Shown: positions 33,329-42,862, counted from the first letter of the stretch. The stretch is DNA of 64,000 nt from Bacillus sp. 491mf (GCF_900112415.1 NZ_FOLV01000017.1:1-64000), one strand, 5' to 3'. Notes: generated from the letters alone by a model not told the origin. Program-made: numbers and translations.

Positions 33329-33382
33329 ATGAAACTGCCATCAGTGGGCCATATTTCCTACTGATGGCTAGTTTTACTTTCA
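33329..33382. repeat. Truncated bcr1-like end with hairpin
   Basis: Directly after the ATAAA at 33324-33328, ATGAAACTGCCATCAGTGGG restarts the bcr1-like left end. GCCATCAGTGGG and CCTACTGATGGC fold into a hairpin. The rest of the element is missing. Confidence 0.5.
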
Positions 33383-33452
33383 TATCAACATCGGTATATC
33401 ACTAACTAGTAGGAATATGTGCAGAAGAATAACACCCATTTTTTATCTTAAA

Positions 33453-34397
33453 CTAGTCATATTGGTTTAACATGTTAGTTAATTTTTCTTTTGTATATTT
33501 AATTAATTCAACAGGTTTTTTTATAATTGCATTTTCTCCATATGTGATAAAGTAATTTGAAAAAAAGATAATATCATGTTTTGAGATAGTGCCTCTTACA
33601 GCTCCTAAACCATCTTCTCTTTTAATCAACTGAGTATTTGGCCATGTAACGGATTGATATTTTTCTACACCTTTCTGAGTTAACTCTACATATAATTCAA
33701 ATGTTTCTTTGGAATCATTCAGGATGGAAAAACGATTTTTTAAAGTAATATTGGATAAGTCAATTGGATTCGTATTTTCGTCGTGTTCGACAGATTGTAT
33801 ACGATCACATCGAAAGACTCGATAATCTTTTTTAGAAAAACAATAGGATGGACAATACCACTTTCCTTCATTCGCATAAATGCCAATCGGTTGAATACTT
33901 CTATTGCTAGTCCTTCCATTTGTTTCATAATTAATTATAATAACGTGTTGTTGAATGGCTGCATTTAACAATTGTCTTAAAAATGGGATTTCTTCTTGTT
34001 GATGTATCGACACAAAATCAACTCGATCTTTCATATTGTCAATCGTATCTCTAATATCGCCAGAAAGATTTAAATAAAATTTCTTTTTTATTGATTCATA
34101 TTCTATATCAAATGGAAGGGAAATATAGTGTCTTAATGTATGAAGGGCAAAGAATATAGAGACAGCCTCATCCTCACTAAATGCGATGGGAGGAAGAATT
34201 CTTTCGTTTAAGACTTGATAACCGCCATGCGGACCTACTTCTGAATAAAGCGGTACACCCATTTCACTTAATTCTTGTAAATCTCTCAAAATTGTCCTTG
34301 TTGAAACACCAAACTCTTGTGCTAATCCCCCAACAGTAAATCGTTTCATTCGATTAACCATCATAATCAATTCATTTAATCTTTTTGCTTTAGACAT
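33453..34397 (-). CDS. WYL/YafY-type transcriptional regulator
   Basis: A 314-residue protein: N-terminal DeoR-type HTH (RLNELIMMVNRMKRFTVGGLAQEFGVSTRTILRDLQELSEMGVPL) and a central WYL-like domain (about residues 140-215), where the ligand-binding segment reads KWYCPSYCFSKKDYRVFRCDRI. WYL regulators respond to nucleotides or DNA damage signals. The ATG at 34397 follows GGAGG by five bases. It is divergent from a DinB-family gene, which it probably controls. Confidence 0.88.
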   Translation of the reverse strand: MSKAKRLNELIMMVNRMKRFTVGGLAQEFGVSTRTILRDLQELSEMGVPLYSEVGPHGGYQVLNERILPPIAFSEDEAVSIFFALHTLRHYISLPFDIEYESIKKKFYLNLSGDIRDTIDNMKDRVDFVSIHQQEEIPFLRQLLNAAIQQHVIIINYETNGRTSNRSIQPIGIYANEGKWYCPSYCFSKKDYRVFRCDRIQSVEHDENTNPIDLSNITLKNRFSILNDSKETFELYVELTQKGVEKYQSVTWPNTQLIKREDGLGAVRGTISKHDIIFFSNYFITYGENAIIKKPVELIKYTKEKLTNMLNQYD

Positions 34398-34544
34398 AAA
34401 TACCTCCAATAACTATGACACAATCTGTCACTATTATAATATACAATCATTAATAGAAAAATGATTCAAGAAGTTAGTTATGTAAATACTGAATGAAGTG
34501 ATAGTACAGATTCGCAAATAATTATTTATAATGGAGGCATAACT

Positions 34545-35048
34545 ATGTATGTAACAATTTCAGACTTTATTAAAGAATGGAATAGGGAAGCAATGCTAAC
34601 TCAAAAAGTTTTGGATGGTTTGACAGATGATTCATTAAAACAACAAGTTTATCCAGAAGGTCGTACTTTAGGGAGAATTGCATGGCATTTTACAACAAGT
34701 ATTCCAGAATATTTAGCTCATTTTGGGTTGAAGATAGATGGAGTAGAACATGCAGAAAGTGTACCAACTTCAGCAGAGGAAATTGCTGAAACCTTTAAGG
34801 ATATAAGTTTCAGTGCATCCAAAGTTATTGAAGAGCAATGGACGGATGAATCCCTAGAGCAAATACAAGAAGCGTTTGGAAGGCAAGAATCAAATGCTAC
34901 AATCCTAATGGGACTAATTAAGCACATTGTTCATCATCGTGGACAAGTTACAGTTCTTATGCGTCAAGCAGGAATAAAACCATTTGGTGTATATGGTCCA
35001 CCAAAAGAAGATTGGGCTCATTTAGGGATGGAAAATCCACCACTTTGA
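34545..35048 (+). CDS. DinB family protein
   Basis: A 167-residue four-helix protein of the DinB/YfiT superfamily. Metal-binding histidines appear in RIAWHFTTSIPEYL and in the pair IVHHRGQVTVLMR. Members are often thiol-transferases or damage-inducible proteins of unknown chemistry. GGAGGCATAACT precedes the ATG. The pairing with a WYL regulator on the opposite strand is common for this family. Confidence 0.88.
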   Translation: MYVTISDFIKEWNREAMLTQKVLDGLTDDSLKQQVYPEGRTLGRIAWHFTTSIPEYLAHFGLKIDGVEHAESVPTSAEEIAETFKDISFSASKVIEEQWTDESLEQIQEAFGRQESNATILMGLIKHIVHHRGQVTVLMRQAGIKPFGVYGPPKEDWAHLGMENPPL

Positions 35049-35056
35049 AGCAACAG

Positions 35057-35092
35057 AAAAAACAAGAGCTGCATGGCGGCTCTTGTTTTTTG
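35057..35092 (+). terminator. Bidirectional terminator between dinB-like gene and yutJ
   Basis: AAAAAACAAGAGC/GCTCTTGTTTTTT with a nine-base loop; A and T tails serve both convergent genes. Confidence 0.9.
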
Positions 35093-35093
35093 T

Positions 35094-36164
35094 TTAACCA
35101 TTATGATGTTTATACATCCAAAGAATACCTGATTTTAAAAGGCGAGGTACGCGGCCCATTAACGGCTGGTTTGCGAGTAAACCGAAGCCATGTTTTTTAC
35201 CAAGAGAACCGAGAACACCTTTTAGTTTAATAACAGGCAGTTCTTCTGGTAATGCTTCATTGTTCCAACGTTTTAATAATATTTGGACAATTTGTTCACC
35301 TTGACCTTCTGCAAGCTGTGCAGATGGTGCATGTGGCAGCGCAGCGCAGTCACCTAGTACATATACATTCTCGTAATCTGGAATATTATGATATTTTGTT
35401 AATACAACCCGGCCGCTATTATCATGCTCGACAGGCAGATTACGAACAATTTCACTTGCTTGAATGCCAGCTGTCCATACAATTGCATCACATTCAAGTG
35501 GTTCATCGTGGTTATACACAATATTTGGTTCTACTTTTGTAATGTTCGAATTGCGAATGATTGTAACATTGTGCTTTAAAAACCACTCTTCTACGTATTT
35601 ACTTAATTTTTCTGGGAACGGGAAAAGAATGCGATCTTTCCGGTCGAATAAATAAATGTTTAAGTCTGGACGACTTTCGCGAAGCTCACTTGCGACCTCA
35701 ACGCCGCTTAGCCCAGCTCCTACAACAGCAACTGTTGCATGTGGTTCTAAACCATTTAGTTGTTGATATGTTTGACGAACTTGCTCAATGGATTGAAGGC
35801 TGTATGTATTTTCCTTCGCTCCTGGAACGTTGTGATAGTTATCTTCACAACCAAGTCCGATAATTAAGTCATCATAATTGACAACTTCACCGTCCTCAAG
35901 ATGAACAGTTTTGTTTTCTAGATCAACGTTGGTTATAGTACCGTATTGAATGTTTAATCGTGGATGCTCTGGAAATGGAATGCGAATATGCGTTTCAGAA
36001 ATCGTTCCTGCCACTAATGCGTAGTATTCTGTTTTAAAACAGTGATACGGTACTTTGTCGATTAATGTTACTTGAACATCATCTGGAAGTTGGTTGCTCG
36101 GAAGAAGACGTTGTAAAACTCTCATTCCACCGTAGCCGCCACCAAGTATTACGAGGTGCTTCAT
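35094..36164 (-). CDS. yutJ: YutJ, NADH dehydrogenase-like (NDH-2 family) flavoprotein
   Basis: A 356-residue two-dinucleotide-fold flavoprotein: FAD site VILGGGYGGMRV, NAD(P)H site VAVVGAGLSGVEVASEL, and a second FAD contact in VYVLGDCAALP. It belongs to the type II NADH dehydrogenase family but lacks the long membrane-binding C-terminus of Ndh. Length and place (yutI-yuzD-yutJ-yuzB) match B. subtilis. GGGG lies nine bases before the ATG. Confidence 0.9.
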   Translation of the reverse strand: MKHLVILGGGYGGMRVLQRLLPSNQLPDDVQVTLIDKVPYHCFKTEYYALVAGTISETHIRIPFPEHPRLNIQYGTITNVDLENKTVHLEDGEVVNYDDLIIGLGCEDNYHNVPGAKENTYSLQSIEQVRQTYQQLNGLEPHATVAVVGAGLSGVEVASELRESRPDLNIYLFDRKDRILFPFPEKLSKYVEEWFLKHNVTIIRNSNITKVEPNIVYNHDEPLECDAIVWTAGIQASEIVRNLPVEHDNSGRVVLTKYHNIPDYENVYVLGDCAALPHAPSAQLAEGQGEQIVQILLKRWNNEALPEELPVIKLKGVLGSLGKKHGFGLLANQPLMGRVPRLLKSGILWMYKHHNG

Positions 36165-36376
36165 GATGGATTACCCCTTTTCTGTTGAAATATCCCCTAA
36201 TCATAGAAATTTTTATATTAAAAAAATATTTTGACTTTACTCATTCAAATTATATCGAATTTTGAAGTAAATAACAATGCGAGAATGTATACTCTGTTGT
36301 ACAATAGTAAGAAAGTGAAAGCGATGTTAAAGGCCATTCTATATAAAAATAAGTAGAAGAACGACATAAAGCCCTT

Positions 36377-36549
36377 TTCTTATTAGGTGAGCGAGTGAAG
36401 GTCATGGTGTATTTTGCATAGTAGCGACTCGTTCAGAATTAGTAGAATGTTGTGGTTTTCTAGTAGGAAATGATTGGGTATGTCAGTTGTTTTCGCTGGA
36501 TTTAGACGAACATCTTAGGCTTACTGTTATAAAACAAGCTTTGAAATAG
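36377..36549 (+). pseudogene. Possible decayed gene upstream of yuzB
   Basis: Two overlapping frames give coherent protein-like sequence: LFLLGERVKVMVYFA in one and VATRSELVECCGFLVGNDWVC...HLRLTVIKQALK in the next, ending in TAG at 36547-36549. No start codon or ribosome binding site leads into the second. This looks like a frameshifted remnant, but I do not recognise a family and chance coding-like sequence cannot be excluded. Confidence 0.3.
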
Positions 36550-36567
36550 ATACAGGAGGGATTAAGG

Positions 36568-36807
36568 TTGATTAAACCGTTAATTGAATTTTGTGTTGGC
36601 AACCTTGCGAGCGGTGCACAAAAGGCACGTGAACAATTGGAGAAAGATCCAAATTTAGATGTGATTGAGTACGGGTGTCTTGGGTATTGTGGCGTTTGCT
36701 TTGAAGGACCATATGCACTTGTAAACGGTGAAGTTGTCAAAGGCGAAACACCGGATGAACTTGTGAAAAATATATATGATTATTTAGATGAAAACCCAAT
36801 GTTTTAG
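36568..36807 (+). CDS. yuzB: YuzB family protein (UPF0349)
   Basis: A 79-residue protein starting with TTG at 36568, eight bases after AGGAGG. The family pattern is clear: [22 protein letters not shown] and [24 protein letters not shown], with CxxC cysteines that suggest a metal or thioredoxin-like site. Function unknown. Position between yutJ and dapF follows B. subtilis. Confidence 0.9.
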   Translation: MIKPLIEFCVGNLASGAQKAREQLEKDPNLDVIEYGCLGYCGVCFEGPYALVNGEVVKGETPDELVKNIYDYLDENPMF

Positions 36808-36865
36808 GGCGTTGCAATGAGGCAGCGTCTTTTTCAATTGAATGTATTAGGAGATATAAAAAAAG

Positions 36866-36891
36866 AAAGCCCTTTTGTTGAAGGGCTTTTT
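36866..36891 (+). terminator. yuzB terminator
   Basis: AAAGCCCTT/AAGGGCTTT, six-base loop, then TT. Confidence 0.82.
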
Positions 36892-37028
36892 GCTTACACT
36901 ATATGTGTAAGCACGACATTGTTACACCAAAATTGTCGTTGAATATGAGAAACGGGGGACATTCTTATTGTTTTCCAAAAGCGCTCATTTTATACTTATA
37001 ACAATCAAAAATTTTGGAGTGAAAAACA

Positions 37029-37895
37029 ATGGCACAATTTTCTTTCACAAAAATGCACGGACTTGGGAATAACTACATTTATGTAAATATGTTTGAAGAA
37101 CAAATTGCAGAAGAGCATCTTGCACAAGTTGCTGAAAAAGTATCGGATGTGAATACTGGAATTGGTTCTGACGGAATGATTTTGATTTGCCCATCTGACG
37201 TTGCGCCTGTGAAAATGCGTATTTTCAATAAAGACGGTTCAGAAGGAAAAAGCTGCGGGAATGGACTGCGCTGCGTTGCAAAGTACGCATACGAGCATAA
37301 ACTAGTAGAAGAGACTGTTTTCACAATCGAAACATTAGCAGGAATCGTCACAGCAAAAGTAAAAGTTGAAGGTGAAATTGTAACTTCGGCTACAGTTGAT
37401 ATGGGGGCACCTAGGTTAAAACGCGTTGATTTACCGATGTTAGGTGAAGGGGAAACGCCGTTTATTCGTGAAGATTTCCTTTATAATAATCACCGCTATA
37501 CATTTACAGCTGCCTCAATGGGAAATCCGCATGCTGTTATTTTTGTAGAGGATATTGAAGAAGCACCGCTGATAACGTTAGGACCTGTATTAGAAACACA
37601 TGAGATGTTTCCAGAAAGCGTAAACGTCGAATTTATTGAGGTACTGAATGATCGTGAAATGCATTTTCGTGTATGGGAACGCGGCTCTGGCATTACACAA
37701 GCATGCGGAACAGGAGCATGTGCTGCAGTTGTAGCGGCAATCTTAAATGGAAAGATGAAGCGAGGCCAAGAAATCACGGTTCATTTAGCCGGCGGAGATT
37801 TAATGATTACATGGACAGAAGAAGGAACAGTTCTTATGAATGGTCCAGCAGAAGTCACTTGCAGCGGTGTATATTATTATAAGATTGAAGAGTAA
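37029..37895 (+). CDS. dapF: Diaminopimelate epimerase
   Basis: A 288-residue enzyme that converts LL- to meso-diaminopimelate for lysine and peptidoglycan. Both catalytic cysteines are visible, in SCGNGLRC and QACGTGACA. The N-terminus [14 protein letters not shown] is typical. It is followed 42 bases later by yutM, so they may be co-transcribed; in B. subtilis the gene is also called yutL. Confidence 0.95.
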   Translation: MAQFSFTKMHGLGNNYIYVNMFEEQIAEEHLAQVAEKVSDVNTGIGSDGMILICPSDVAPVKMRIFNKDGSEGKSCGNGLRCVAKYAYEHKLVEETVFTIETLAGIVTAKVKVEGEIVTSATVDMGAPRLKRVDLPMLGEGETPFIREDFLYNNHRYTFTAASMGNPHAVIFVEDIEEAPLITLGPVLETHEMFPESVNVEFIEVLNDREMHFRVWERGSGITQACGTGACAAVVAAILNGKMKRGQEITVHLAGGDLMITWTEEGTVLMNGPAEVTCSGVYYYKIEE

Positions 37896-37936
37896 AGATG
37901 TATAATAGAACGAGAGAAGAAAGGAAGGTGGATTCT

Positions 37937-38290
37937 ATGATTACTGTAACAGAACAAGCAGCATATCAAATTAAAGATATGTTAAAAGACGCTGAAGAAG
38001 GAGAAAGATACGTTCGCCTTGCTGTACACGGCGGTGGATGTAGCGGTCTTTCTTACGGTTTAGGATTTGAAAGAGAACCAAATGAAGACGACACAGTACT
38101 TGAGTTTTTCGGTGTTGAATTTGTTATTGATAAAGAAAGTACTCCAATTGTAAAAGGAGTAAAAATCGATTATAAACAATCGATGCTTGGCGGCGGATTT
38201 ACAATCGATAATCCAAATGCTATCGCATCATGCGGCTGCGGATCATCATTCCGCACAGCGACGAATGCTGGTAAGCCTGAGGAATGTTAG
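37937..38290 (+). CDS. yutM: A-type Fe-S carrier YutM (HesB/IscA family)
   Basis: A 117-residue A-type carrier. The three cluster-binding cysteines are in GGGCSGLSYG and SCGCGSSF. It moves Fe-S clusters to target proteins and could serve LipA in this region. The ATG at 37937 follows GGAAGGTGG; the 13-codon upstream extension overlaps the dapF end and is rejected. Confidence 0.92.
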   Translation: MITVTEQAAYQIKDMLKDAEEGERYVRLAVHGGGCSGLSYGLGFEREPNEDDTVLEFFGVEFVIDKESTPIVKGVKIDYKQSMLGGGFTIDNPNAIASCGCGSSFRTATNAGKPEEC

Positions 38291-38340
38291 CACTAGATAA
38301 CATTTGCATAGTGTGCATTTATAATGATTGATCATACAAA

Positions 38341-38390
38341 CCTTCTTGACGGTGAATGACAAAATTCATTCGTTAAGAGGGTTTTTATTT
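38341..38390 (+). terminator. yutM terminator
   Basis: An imperfect long stem (CCTTCTTGACGGTGAATG with CATTCGTTAAGAGGG) is followed by TTTTTATTTT. Confidence 0.78.
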
Positions 38391-38745
38391 TGCTTAGAAC
38401 GAAAAGGGGGAAAATGGCGAAAAAAGTAGAAATTCGAGCTTTTTTGTTGTTATTTGCTTATTTTCATGTTAAGATGAATAATCATATAGAAGAGAAGATG
38501 GTTTTTCTTTTTAAATTGACAGAATTTTCTGTAATTATTTCCGTGTGGCTTTTCCCGTTTCCTCTTCCTTGTATGTCTCTACACCGAATGAATATAAACA
38601 ATAAAAAGCACTTATACCTATCTATTATTTTTAACATCAGAAAACATAACGAACTAGCAAATTCGAATAACATAATATAGAATTAAGGGAGTTTTCAGGG
38701 AAGAGTACATGGTCCCCCTTACAAAAAATTAGGAAGGTACAGAGT
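38391..38745. other. Non-coding region upstream of the histidine kinase
   Basis: A 96-codon frame on the plus strand lacks a good ribosome binding site and looks random. No hairpin, repeat or riboswitch is evident. The kinase promoter is presumably here. Confidence 0.4.
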
Positions 38746-39999
38746 ATGGGAATTTCTACACTATTATTAAATGCATTTATTATTATCATTTGTATCCTTA
38801 GTTATCAAGTATTTTGGTTGGATAAGGCAGAAAGAAAACCACTTAATCATATATTAATTTCTTTTTTTTCATCGATTGCAATTGTTCTTTGTATGACATT
38901 CCCTATTCATTTACATGATGGGTATATTTATGATTTGCGTTTTATTCCGTTTCTTTTAGTGATTCTATACGGAAATAAAAGAAGCATTGTTTTTACAGGT
39001 ATTGTATATATTGCTTATCGATTTTACTTAGGTGGAAACGGTTTTTTTTTATCAGTTATTATATCTACTATCATTACAACGATTACGATCATATTACGTT
39101 ATTTTCTTCCCGTTTATTTTAGACGAAACAAAGTATTATTTAACACACTATTGCTTTTAAGTTGTACTAGTTCTTTTTCTGCTTTTGCTATAATGAACGA
39201 AATTAAAATATATGGTAAAATCGAAACAGTTTTTATTTGGTTTTTGATTAATTATGTAGTGGTTAACGCCTTCACAGGATTATTATCTATTTATTTAATA
39301 GAGGGAATGATCGAGAAATTTAAAATGAAAGAAAAAATTCAAAGAGCTGAAAAATTTTATACAGCTAGTGAATTAGCGGCATCGATTGCACATGAAGTTC
39401 ATAATCCGCTGACAACTGTATATGGATTCACTCAATTATTCCGTGAAAATGAGCTTTCAAAAACGTCTCAAGATGAATACTTGAAAATTATGTTGATGGA
39501 ATTAGAAAAAGTACAATTGGTTATCAATGATTATTTATCTCTAACAAAACCACAAAATACAGTGAAAAAACCACTGAATATAAATTGTGTTTTTCGGGAA
39601 GTAACAAATATGATTTCTCCGCTAGCGCTTTCATATAACGTTGAAATACATAAAGATATTCCAGAGTGTTTGAATATAAATGCGAATCCTGAAAAATTAA
39701 AACAGTGCATCACTAATATTTTACAAAACGGAATTGAAGCTATGAAAGATGGCGGAGTATTACAAATTCATGCGCAAAAAATTAAGGGCAATCTTGTAAT
39801 CGATATCATTGATTCGGGAGTTGGAATGTCCCAAACAGAAATAAAGCGGATTGCCACGCCATTTTATTCAACAAAAGAAAAAGGAACTGGGCTAGGCACC
39901 ATGATTGCGTATAGCATTATTAGAGAGCTAAATGGAGATATAGAAATAGAGAGTACAAAAGGAAAAGGAACACGATTTTCTATCATTATACCTTGCTGA
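38746..39999 (+). CDS. Sporulation-type sensor histidine kinase, KinB-like
   Basis: A 417-residue kinase. Residues 1-190 hold about six membrane helices of the 5TM-LYT/KinB type; then the H-box ASELAASIAHEVHNPLTTVYGF (phospho-His), N-box NILQNGIEAM, G1 DIIDSGVGM and G2 GTGLGTMIAYSI. No response regulator is next to it, typical of the orphan kinases that feed Spo0F in Bacillus. AGGAAGGTACAG precedes the ATG. The signal sensed is unknown. Confidence 0.85.
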   Translation: MGISTLLLNAFIIIICILSYQVFWLDKAERKPLNHILISFFSSIAIVLCMTFPIHLHDGYIYDLRFIPFLLVILYGNKRSIVFTGIVYIAYRFYLGGNGFFLSVIISTIITTITIILRYFLPVYFRRNKVLFNTLLLLSCTSSFSAFAIMNEIKIYGKIETVFIWFLINYVVVNAFTGLLSIYLIEGMIEKFKMKEKIQRAEKFYTASELAASIAHEVHNPLTTVYGFTQLFRENELSKTSQDEYLKIMLMELEKVQLVINDYLSLTKPQNTVKKPLNINCVFREVTNMISPLALSYNVEIHKDIPECLNINANPEKLKQCITNILQNGIEAMKDGGVLQIHAQKIKGNLVIDIIDSGVGMSQTEIKRIATPFYSTKEKGTGLGTMIAYSIIRELNGDIEIESTKGKGTRFSIIIPC

Positions 40000-40085
40000 C
40001 TAAAAACGAAATCAAGCGCTTTTTTTATTAGAGATTTTAAATAAAATCATGACAAAAATTCAATAATAAAAAAGAGGTGATTTTG

Positions 40086-40256
40086 ATGGGAAAATGGAAC
40101 GAACAGGCCACGCCGAATAATAATTTGCCATCCAGCACAATTCGGTCATCTGAACTACTGTTAGGAAAGAAAGCAGACCATGAATTTTCAGAGGAACTTT
40201 CCGATGCTGGAGAAAGAGACAAAAACATTCAAATACTCAAAAACAGTTCTAAATAG
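40086..40256 (+). CDS. Small hydrophilic protein, 56 aa, YfhD-like
   Basis: A 56-residue frame preceded by AAAGAGGTGATTTTG and followed by a strong terminator. It is rich in polar and charged residues, with NNNLPSS near the start and HEFSEELSDAGERDKN later. The arrangement recalls YfhD-type small spore proteins, but the match is weak. No signal or membrane segment. Confidence 0.6.
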   Translation: MGKWNEQATPNNNLPSSTIRSSELLLGKKADHEFSEELSDAGERDKNIQILKNSSK

Positions 40257-40258
40257 AA

Positions 40259-40296
40259 AAAATAGTGGTGATGAAAAAATCGCCACTATTTTTTTG
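40259..40296 (+). terminator. Terminator of the small YfhD-like gene
   Basis: AAATAGTGG(T)GAT pairs with ATCGCCACTATTT, then T6. Confidence 0.88.
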
Positions 40297-40343
40297 TTTT
40301 AAGCAAAAATCAAGGGCTAAAAGTTAAAAACATCACGATACCT

Positions 40344-40500
40344 ATAAAGTGAAACTTCCATCAGTGGGGGGTTTTTCATCCCCCACTGATGGTTAGTTGA
40401 ACCAATCGGGCTTTTACGGGCAGTTATATCCCCACCTATCTTCTTTGCTTCTCTTTCAATCTTGAGGTGGGGGTCTTAATGCCCGTTAATGCGGGATAAA
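40344..40500. repeat. bcr1-like repeat, 157 bp, full length
   Basis: Bounded by ATAAA at 40344-40348 and 40496-40500. It contains a GC-rich inverted pair (CCATCAGTGGGGGG / CCCCCACTGATGG), AATCGGGCTTTTACGGGCAG, a second pair (CCCCACCTATCTTC / GAGGTGGGGGTCTTAATGCCCG) and GCGGG. Size near 155 bp and TTTAT flanks agree with the bcr1 element described for the B. cereus group. Confidence 0.8.
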
Positions 40501-40738
40501 ATCATTCATTCCATAAAAAGGTTCTTTTTACTAACTTAGGATGTTTCAAAAAACGTTCCCCGCCATATTCTCACAACATACGTTTCAAAAATATATGCCA
40601 AGATTAAAAAGATTATTGTATAGTTTAAATATTAAGACAATTCTACAGGACTATGCAGCAGTTAGTGATGTTACGTAATCACTTTCGAGAAAAAGATATT
40701 AACCTTGTTTCTATTTTATTACTAAAGGGGGAGTAGAC

Positions 40739-42076
40739 ATGGCACAACAAAGCTTGAAACGCGAACTGCAACCGCGCCATATTAGGCTTATGGCAATCGG
40801 TGGGATGATTGGGACAGGGATTTTCAAAGGAAGTGCAGATACAATTTCAGCTGCAGGACCCGGCATTGTTTTTTCTTATTTATTTGCAGGATTTCTTCTT
40901 CTCATTGTTATGAGTGCAATAGCGGAAATGGCGATTGCTTATCCTGGTTTAAACATTCAAGGGATGATTCAAAAAGCTTTCGGTTCACGTTTCGCCTTTG
41001 TCATTGGTTGGCTCTACTGGATCGACTGGATTTTAGTTATTATTGTTGAGGTTTTAGCTGGGGGGAGCTTTTTACAATATTGGATTCCATCCGCTCCTTT
41101 ATGGTTGCTTAGTTTAGCATGTACTGCGCTTCTTCTTTTTATCAATTTGGTTAGCGTTAAACTTTACGGTGAAATAGAGTTTTGGCTTGCGAGTTTCAAA
41201 ATTATTACTCTTGTTTTATTTATTTTGCTTGGTTTTGCCTTATTATTTGGCTTCATTCCAAATCATGAAGCAACATATTTTACAAACTATACGAGTCACG
41301 GCGGATTCTTTCCAAAAGGATGGGGAAGTATTTTCACAGCACTCCTAATAGTCGTCTTTTCTTTCGGAGGCTCAGAATTAATCGGGTTAACTGTAACAGA
41401 AACGAAAAACGTGGAACAGACACTTCCGAAAGTAATAAAAGGGGTCATGTTCCGAGTGGTTTTATTTTACACATTACCTATTCTCATCATCACTGGACTT
41501 ATCCCTTGGGACGAAGTAGGAAAGCAAGGCAGTCCTTTTGTACAGGTTTTCTCTGCAACTGGATTACAAGGTATAGCGCATATTATGAACTTCATTTTAT
41601 TGACCGCTGTGTTGTCGGCTGCCAATTCAGGAATGTATGCTACTTCTCGCATTTTGTACTCTCTGGCACAAAATAACGAAGCGCCTGCTCTATTCTCTCG
41701 TCTTACTAAGCGCGGTGTTCCTATATGGGGAGTTCTTGTCAGTTGTATTGGTTTATTAATTGGAGCTTTTATCGCGTTCCTCACACCAGAGCACGTCTTT
41801 GGTTATATGATGTCTATCCCAGGGTTTACTGTTCTGCTTATTTGGACTAGCATCTGCCTTGCGCAATTCAAGTTGCGTAAACAGTATTCTAAAATGCCGT
41901 ATTTTCGTGTGTGGTTATTCCCGTACAGCACCTTGTTTGCGGCAGCAGCCTTGGCAATTATTTTTATTTTCTTCTTGTTCAATGCAGGCAATATAATTAA
42001 CTCTATTGTATGCGTAAGTATTCTTCTCCTTTTATCTGGTTTATCTATTTTTATTGGAAGAAAGGAATCGAAATAA
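40739..42076 (+). CDS. APC-family amino acid permease
   Basis: A 445-residue, 12-helix transporter of the amino acid-polyamine-cation superfamily: RHIRLMAIGGMIGTGIFKGSADTISAAGPG is the conserved first helix, and SFGGSELIGLTVTETKNVEQTLPKVIKG the mid motif. It is similar to GabP/YvbW-type permeases. AAGGGGGAG lies just before the ATG. No T-box is visible upstream, so the amino acid is not identified. Confidence 0.88.
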   Translation: MAQQSLKRELQPRHIRLMAIGGMIGTGIFKGSADTISAAGPGIVFSYLFAGFLLLIVMSAIAEMAIAYPGLNIQGMIQKAFGSRFAFVIGWLYWIDWILVIIVEVLAGGSFLQYWIPSAPLWLLSLACTALLLFINLVSVKLYGEIEFWLASFKIITLVLFILLGFALLFGFIPNHEATYFTNYTSHGGFFPKGWGSIFTALLIVVFSFGGSELIGLTVTETKNVEQTLPKVIKGVMFRVVLFYTLPILIITGLIPWDEVGKQGSPFVQVFSATGLQGIAHIMNFILLTAVLSAANSGMYATSRILYSLAQNNEAPALFSRLTKRGVPIWGVLVSCIGLLIGAFIAFLTPEHVFGYMMSIPGFTVLLIWTSICLAQFKLRKQYSKMPYFRVWLFPYSTLFAAAALAIIFIFFLFNAGNIINSIVCVSILLLLSGLSIFIGRKESK

Positions 42077-42131
42077 TGATTCTTAGTTTAGGAGTATTCA
42101 TTCTATAGGGGTATTGCTATCAACTTTAGAG

Positions 42132-42170
42132 AAATGCCCTTGATGCCATTGGCATCAGGGGCATTTTTTT
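42132..42170 (+). terminator. Terminator of the permease gene
   Basis: A 16-bp stem (AAATGCCCTTGATGCC with its near-complement) and three-base loop, then T7. Confidence 0.92.
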
Positions 42171-42227
42171 ACGGCCTTTGAGTAAAATCAATACGCAAAG
42201 ACAGCTTCCCTTGATCCGCTCTTGCTC

Positions 42228-42435
42228 CTATTTTGCGTCGTTACTAGTGCCGTGGTCTGCCTCCATTTCTAGAAATTCTCTAAAGAGTAGCTCATACTCC
42301 AACTGAATCTTCACACCTGCTTCAGAAGCACTCCCCCAGATCCTTTATAGCTCTCTGCATAGGAAGTTGACAATGGTCTAAAGATGGACACTCTTTTTGT
42401 GTGAAAACTAGTTTCGCGTCATCTGCATAGTATCG
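42228..42435 (-). pseudogene. Frameshifted gene remnant
   Basis: On the minus strand two frames read coherently: RYYADDAKLVFTQKECPSLDHC...AIKDLGE, then GSASEAGVKIQLEYELLFREFLEMEADHG...SNDAK ending in TAG at 42228-42230. A frameshift near 42330 separates them and no start is seen. It looks like the C-terminal half of a decayed gene. I do not recognise the family. Confidence 0.4.
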
Positions 42436-42625
42436 ACTTCTATGATGGGAAAATAAATGTATTTTTTCGTCGGAGTTTATAGATTTCATGAAATGTTCAA
42501 ATAATTATCCTTTGAAAACAAGAAAGTTATAGTATCATCTAATTAAGTAGAATTTTTCGACAAATAAAGACAAGTTTTTCATAAAGAGTGAAAAGTTTTA
42601 TAGAAAATAAGGAGGAATGATTAAG

Positions 42626-42772
42626 ATGAAAAAGCATAGTAAATTAGGAAATAAATCTTTTAAAGAATTGGTGCAAGAAAATAAACAAAATATATTGAAT
42701 GATAAACAAGCGATGGAAAGAATCGAGCAACGAATTGAACAGCGTTATGAGACGAAAAAGTCGGCTTCGTAA
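42626..42772 (+). CDS. FbpB-family small basic protein
   Basis: A 48-residue protein, MKKHSKLGNKSFKELVQENK followed by ILNDKQAMERIEQRIEQRYE, which fits the FbpB small basic protein family. In B. subtilis FbpB is Fur-regulated and helps the FsrA small RNA spare iron. GGAGG lies ten bases before the ATG. A sequence resembling half of a Fur box, AATAATTATC, lies about 120 bases upstream (42496-42510). Codon use is normal. Confidence 0.75.
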   Translation: MKKHSKLGNKSFKELVQENKQNILNDKQAMERIEQRIEQRYETKKSAS

Positions 42773-42862
42773 TAAAGCGAGTTTGTGTAAATAATGAAAA
42801 TTTGATTCACAGATAGAAAATGAAAAGAAGATAACAATCTATATAAATGTAAACGAAATGAA

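Noticed and set aside
38390-38680. 96-codon plus-strand frame before the kinase
   Set aside because: It begins within the yutM terminator T run, has no ribosome binding site and a random composition.
40502-40738. T-box riboswitch upstream of the amino acid permease
   Set aside because: No AGGGTGGNACCGCG-type T-box sequence or terminator/antiterminator pair is present.
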